Shown here piece by piece: positions 61,724-64,000 of a stretch of 64,000 bases of DNA (its first letter is position 1; each line of letters opens with the position of its first letter). The stretch is from Corallococcus sp. AS-1-6 (GTDB lineage Bacteria; Myxococcota; Myxococcia; Myxococcales; Myxococcaceae): contig NZ_JAIQDE010000002.1 in assembly GCF_020037015.1 (NCBI RefSeq), forward strand, positions 310,001 to 374,000. Direction: 5' to 3'. The translations under genes were made by a program, and so were the position numbers. The notes beneath the pieces were generated by a model. The model did no database searches. It worked only from the letters and a program-made list of their open reading frames with translations, and was not told the DNA's origin.

Positions 61724-62947
61724 CTAACGCACGAAGCTGTCGTGGGCCTTGGCATCCTCTTCGGAGGAGGGCTCGGCGTCCTCGACGCTCCAGTCCAGCG
61801 TCTTCATCAGCGACTTGCTGCGCTTCTTGACGTCCGCGTCCAGGAACTTCACCGCGTCGTCCATCTTGTCCATCAGGCGCATGGGCTTGCGCTTGTTCTT
61901 GGGCTCGCTGAACAGCGCGTGCGTGAGCCAGGGGAACACCGCCGTCACGTCGCAGTGCACGTACATGGAGCCCGTCTCCACCGCCTCCACGGACACCTTG
62001 CCCCAGGTGTGGCCCTCACCGGCCGGGCAACTGGACAGCGCGCCGTTGTCCACCGGGTCCACGCAGAACTGCACGTCGATGTCGAAGCCGGACGTGGGGA
62101 CGTTGAGGATCTGGTCCAGCAGCGGCTCGCCCTGGAGCGTGTAGTTCTTGGGCACGCCGCCGCCCAGGATCCAGATGGCCAGCTTCCCGCTGCCGTGGTG
62201 GCGGCAGTAGTGCTGCATGGCGGCCATGGAATAGACGTCGTCGTTGATGTCGAGTTCGAACTTGAACTCGTCGCCCAACAGGCGCTTGAGCTTCACGACG
62301 TTGAGGAAGATGGAGCCGTCCTGCACCGCGCCCACCCAGATGGGCACGCCGTGCTTGTAGCAGGTGGACAGCAGCGACGGCTGCTTCACGCCCAGTTGCT
62401 TCTCGATGCCATGGATGGCCTTGCCCAGGAGGTAGTGGAACTCCGGGGTGGTCATCTTCCGCTGGAACTGCGGCTGCCGGAGGATGGCGGAGAAGAGGCG
62501 GTCGGTGTCGAGCAGCGCCTCCTCCCAGAAGCCCAGGTCGTAGATGCGGATGATGCGCGCCAGGCGGTACTGGAGGTCACCCGCGTTGGGGTTCACCTCG
62601 CGGATGCCGTGGCCGATGATGCGGTGGGCGTCGTGGTAGAGGTTGGCGCCCGTGGTGGTGATGGCGGAGATGATGCCCTTCTCCACCAGCGGGATGATGC
62701 AGGACTGGTGCAGGCCCGCGGGCGTCATGGCGCCCGACAGCGTGAGGAAGATGGACGCGTCCTGCTGCACGGACTGCTGCATCAGCTCGAACGCGGTGCG
62801 CTCCTGCCGGCCCACGTAGGCGCTGAACGCGTGCGCGAGCAGCTCCGCCGGCTTCTCCTTGCCGGTGATGGGGCGCGGATCCGCCTTGCGCGCGTTCGCG
62901 TAGGCGGCGCGAAGGGTGGACTTCTTCGGGGTCGGGGTCTTGGCCAT
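61724..62947 (-). CDS. Deoxyhypusine-synthase-like protein
   Basis: 407 residues. NAD-binding and active-site features of the DHS family are visible: LSGAMTPAGLH, ITTTGANLYHD, TCYKHGVPIWVGAVQDGS, WILGGGVPKNY and the catalytic-lysine motif EGHTWGKV, where the Lys corresponds to Lys329 and the Glu six residues earlier to Glu323 of the human enzyme. Eukaryotic and archaeal DHS modifies eIF5A with spermidine; bacteria lack eIF5A. Bacterial relatives have been assigned homospermidine-type polyamine synthesis or remain unknown. N-terminus of about 40 residues is basic. ATG 62947 by homology. Near speA, supporting a polyamine role. Confidence 0.88.
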   Translation of the reverse strand: MAKTPTPKKSTLRAAYANARKADPRPITGKEKPAELLAHAFSAYVGRQERTAFELMQQSVQQDASIFLTLSGAMTPAGLHQSCIIPLVEKGIISAITTTGANLYHDAHRIIGHGIREVNPNAGDLQYRLARIIRIYDLGFWEEALLDTDRLFSAILRQPQFQRKMTTPEFHYLLGKAIHGIEKQLGVKQPSLLSTCYKHGVPIWVGAVQDGSIFLNVVKLKRLLGDEFKFELDINDDVYSMAAMQHYCRHHGSGKLAIWILGGGVPKNYTLQGEPLLDQILNVPTSGFDIDVQFCVDPVDNGALSSCPAGEGHTWGKVSVEAVETGSMYVHCDVTAVFPWLTHALFSEPKNKRKPMRLMDKMDDAVKFLDADVKKRSKSLMKTLDWSVEDAEPSSEEDAKAHDSFVR

Positions 62948-63151
62948 GGCGCGGCGATCTAACACCGCCCGCCAGCCAAGGGGAGACCCGCCTTCAACCC
63001 CGCCCCTCCCCGAGCCGCCCCGAAGGGCCGCCACCGGACAGGAACAAACCGTCCGCCGTGCGGATTCACACAGGGCCCGCTCTTCCGGCCCCTTCCCATG
63101 GGGACATGGCGTAAGAGTGCCCGCCTCGCCGCCCCCGGAGGGTCCCCCGCC

Positions 63152-63982
63152 GTGATCGACCTGCATTCGCACACCACCGCCAGTGACGGCCAGTACCCGC
63201 CCTCGGAGCTGGTGGCCAGAGCCGCCGCCGCGGGCGTCACCGTCCTGGCCGTGACGGACCACGACACGGTGGCCGGGCTCCAGGAGGCGAAGGCGGCCGC
63301 CGCTGCGCACGGGGTGGAGCTGGTGCCCGGCATCGAGCTGTCCGCCTTCGTGTACGGCAAGGAGGCCCACATCCTGGGCCACTTCCTGCGCCCGGAGGAC
63401 CCGGACCTCGCGCGCTTCGCGGACCGGCTCCGCGACGAGCGCACGCACCGCATGGAGGCCATGGTGGCCCGCCTGCGCGAGCTGGGCTTCCCGGTGCGCA
63501 TGGAGCAGGTGCGCAAGGTGGCCGGGGACGCGCAACTGGGGCGTCCCCACCTGGCGCGGGTGCTGGTGGATCAGGGCTGGTGCATCGACGTGAAGGCCGC
63601 CTTCGACCGCTTCCTGGGCACGGGCCGCGCGGCGTGGGTGGAGCGCTTCAAGCTGGACGGCGCGGAGGCCATCCGGCTCATCCGCAACGCAGGGGGCACC
63701 GCGACGCTCGCCCACCCCGGCTCCTCCAAGATGGAGCGCCCGGAAATCCAAGCGCTGGCGAAGGCGGGCCTCTCCGGCCTGGAGGTCCTCAGCGTGGACC
63801 ACAACCCCGCGGTGCGGCAGAAGTACCTGGGGCTCGCGGCGGAGCTCGACCTGGTGCCCACCTTCGGCAGCGACTTCCACGGCGAGGCGGTGGCGCCCGA
63901 CCACCGGCTGGGCGTCGCGGCCATGCCCCCGGAGCTGTTCCAGAAGCTGCGCGCCCGCGCGCCGTCGTCCCGGCCCGTCTGA
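63152..63982 (+). CDS. PHP-domain phosphoesterase (YciV/RNase AM-like)
   Basis: About 276 residues. PHP metal ligands appear in order: DLHSHTTASDG, AVTDHDT, PGIELSA, HILGHFL, the ARPHLARVL-type helix (GRPHLARVL), TLAHPGSS and GSDFHG. This matches the nucleoside 3',5'-bisphosphate phosphatase / 5'-3' exoribonuclease AM family, which clears pAp and matures rRNA 5' ends. The start GTG 63152 has GGAGGG 9 bases upstream and begins right at the fold; ATG 63098 in frame would add 18 residues of no family character. The gene is complete, ending 18 bases before the window edge. Divergent from the DHS-like gene. Confidence 0.88.
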   Translation: MIDLHSHTTASDGQYPPSELVARAAAAGVTVLAVTDHDTVAGLQEAKAAAAAHGVELVPGIELSAFVYGKEAHILGHFLRPEDPDLARFADRLRDERTHRMEAMVARLRELGFPVRMEQVRKVAGDAQLGRPHLARVLVDQGWCIDVKAAFDRFLGTGRAAWVERFKLDGAEAIRLIRNAGGTATLAHPGSSKMERPEIQALAKAGLSGLEVLSVDHNPAVRQKYLGLAAELDLVPTFGSDFHGEAVAPDHRLGVAAMPPELFQKLRARAPSSRPV

Positions 63983-64000
63983 CTCAGGGGCGCGGCTGGG

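Overview
High-GC (about 70%) bacterial chromosome. It uses GTG/TTG starts freely, has very short gene gaps, and carries many ATGA/GTGA stop-start overlaps. The protein families point to a predatory delta-type bacterium of the Myxococcota, probably the Myxococcus/Corallococcus group. The markers are a LifO-dependent lipase, DUF4388 (PATAN) signalling proteins, secreted M4 protease, a CPBP protease of possible myxosortase type, several Hsp70/J proteins and a GYF_2-like mini-protein. No rRNA, tRNA, CRISPR array, IS element or phage was recognised, and I see no obvious horizontally acquired block.

Layout. 0-8.3 kb: undecaprenol/diacylglycerol kinase, a COG2509 FAD dehydrogenase, an RlmI-like methyltransferase, a YhaM-like OB+HD protein and a MshEN/HD/REC/PATAN signalling protein, mostly on +. 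8.3-19.3 kb: a mainly - strand block with tatD, a HEAT protein, metG, a patatin-like lipoprotein, a secreted M4 metalloprotease with a leader hairpin and terminator, a small methyltransferase, and holA/holB of the DNA polymerase III clamp loader (one + gene, an NRDE protein, lies within it). 19.4-20.9 kb: a cyclic-nucleotide-gated MscS channel. 21.0-27.9 kb: a compact + strand cluster (SGNH-like exported protein, two hexapeptide acyltransferases, acyl carrier protein, asparagine synthase, AMP-forming acyl ligase, NAD-synthase-like amide ligase). It looks like a small pathway that activates an acyl or amino acid, carries it on an ACP, amidates it and transfers it to a sugar or surface polymer.

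27.9-39.5 kb: lipase with its dedicated foldase, a nucleotidyltransferase, an orphan fold-type-II PLP protein, lipoate ligase, a secreted YXWGXW-repeat protein, a histidine kinase/OmpR regulator pair, a TonB-type protein and a carotene-desaturase-like FAD enzyme. A run of four hairpins fills the 190-base gap before the last gene. 39.5-48.5 kb (- strand): a single-chain fusion of ethanolamine ammonia-lyase subunits, a secreted unknown, an alpha/beta hydrolase coupled to a hybrid kinase, a DUF2400 protein, a MoaB with an extreme His-rich N-terminus, and a Rieske ferredoxin.

48.5-64 kb: PolX; a catalytically dead HtrA-like protein coupled to a CPBP intramembrane protease; a GATase-II-like protein lacking its Cys; a lidless Hsp70 with a Pro/Ala-repeat J protein and a CvpA protein; a ClpX-type ATPase without the zinc domain; biosynthetic arginine decarboxylase; a ferritin-like unknown; OsmC; a deoxyhypusine-synthase-like protein; and a PHP phosphoesterase at the right edge. 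The strongest candidates for little-described systems are the ACP/amidation cluster, the pseudo-HtrA/CPBP pair, the lidless Hsp70/J-repeat unit and the structured intergenic hairpin array.
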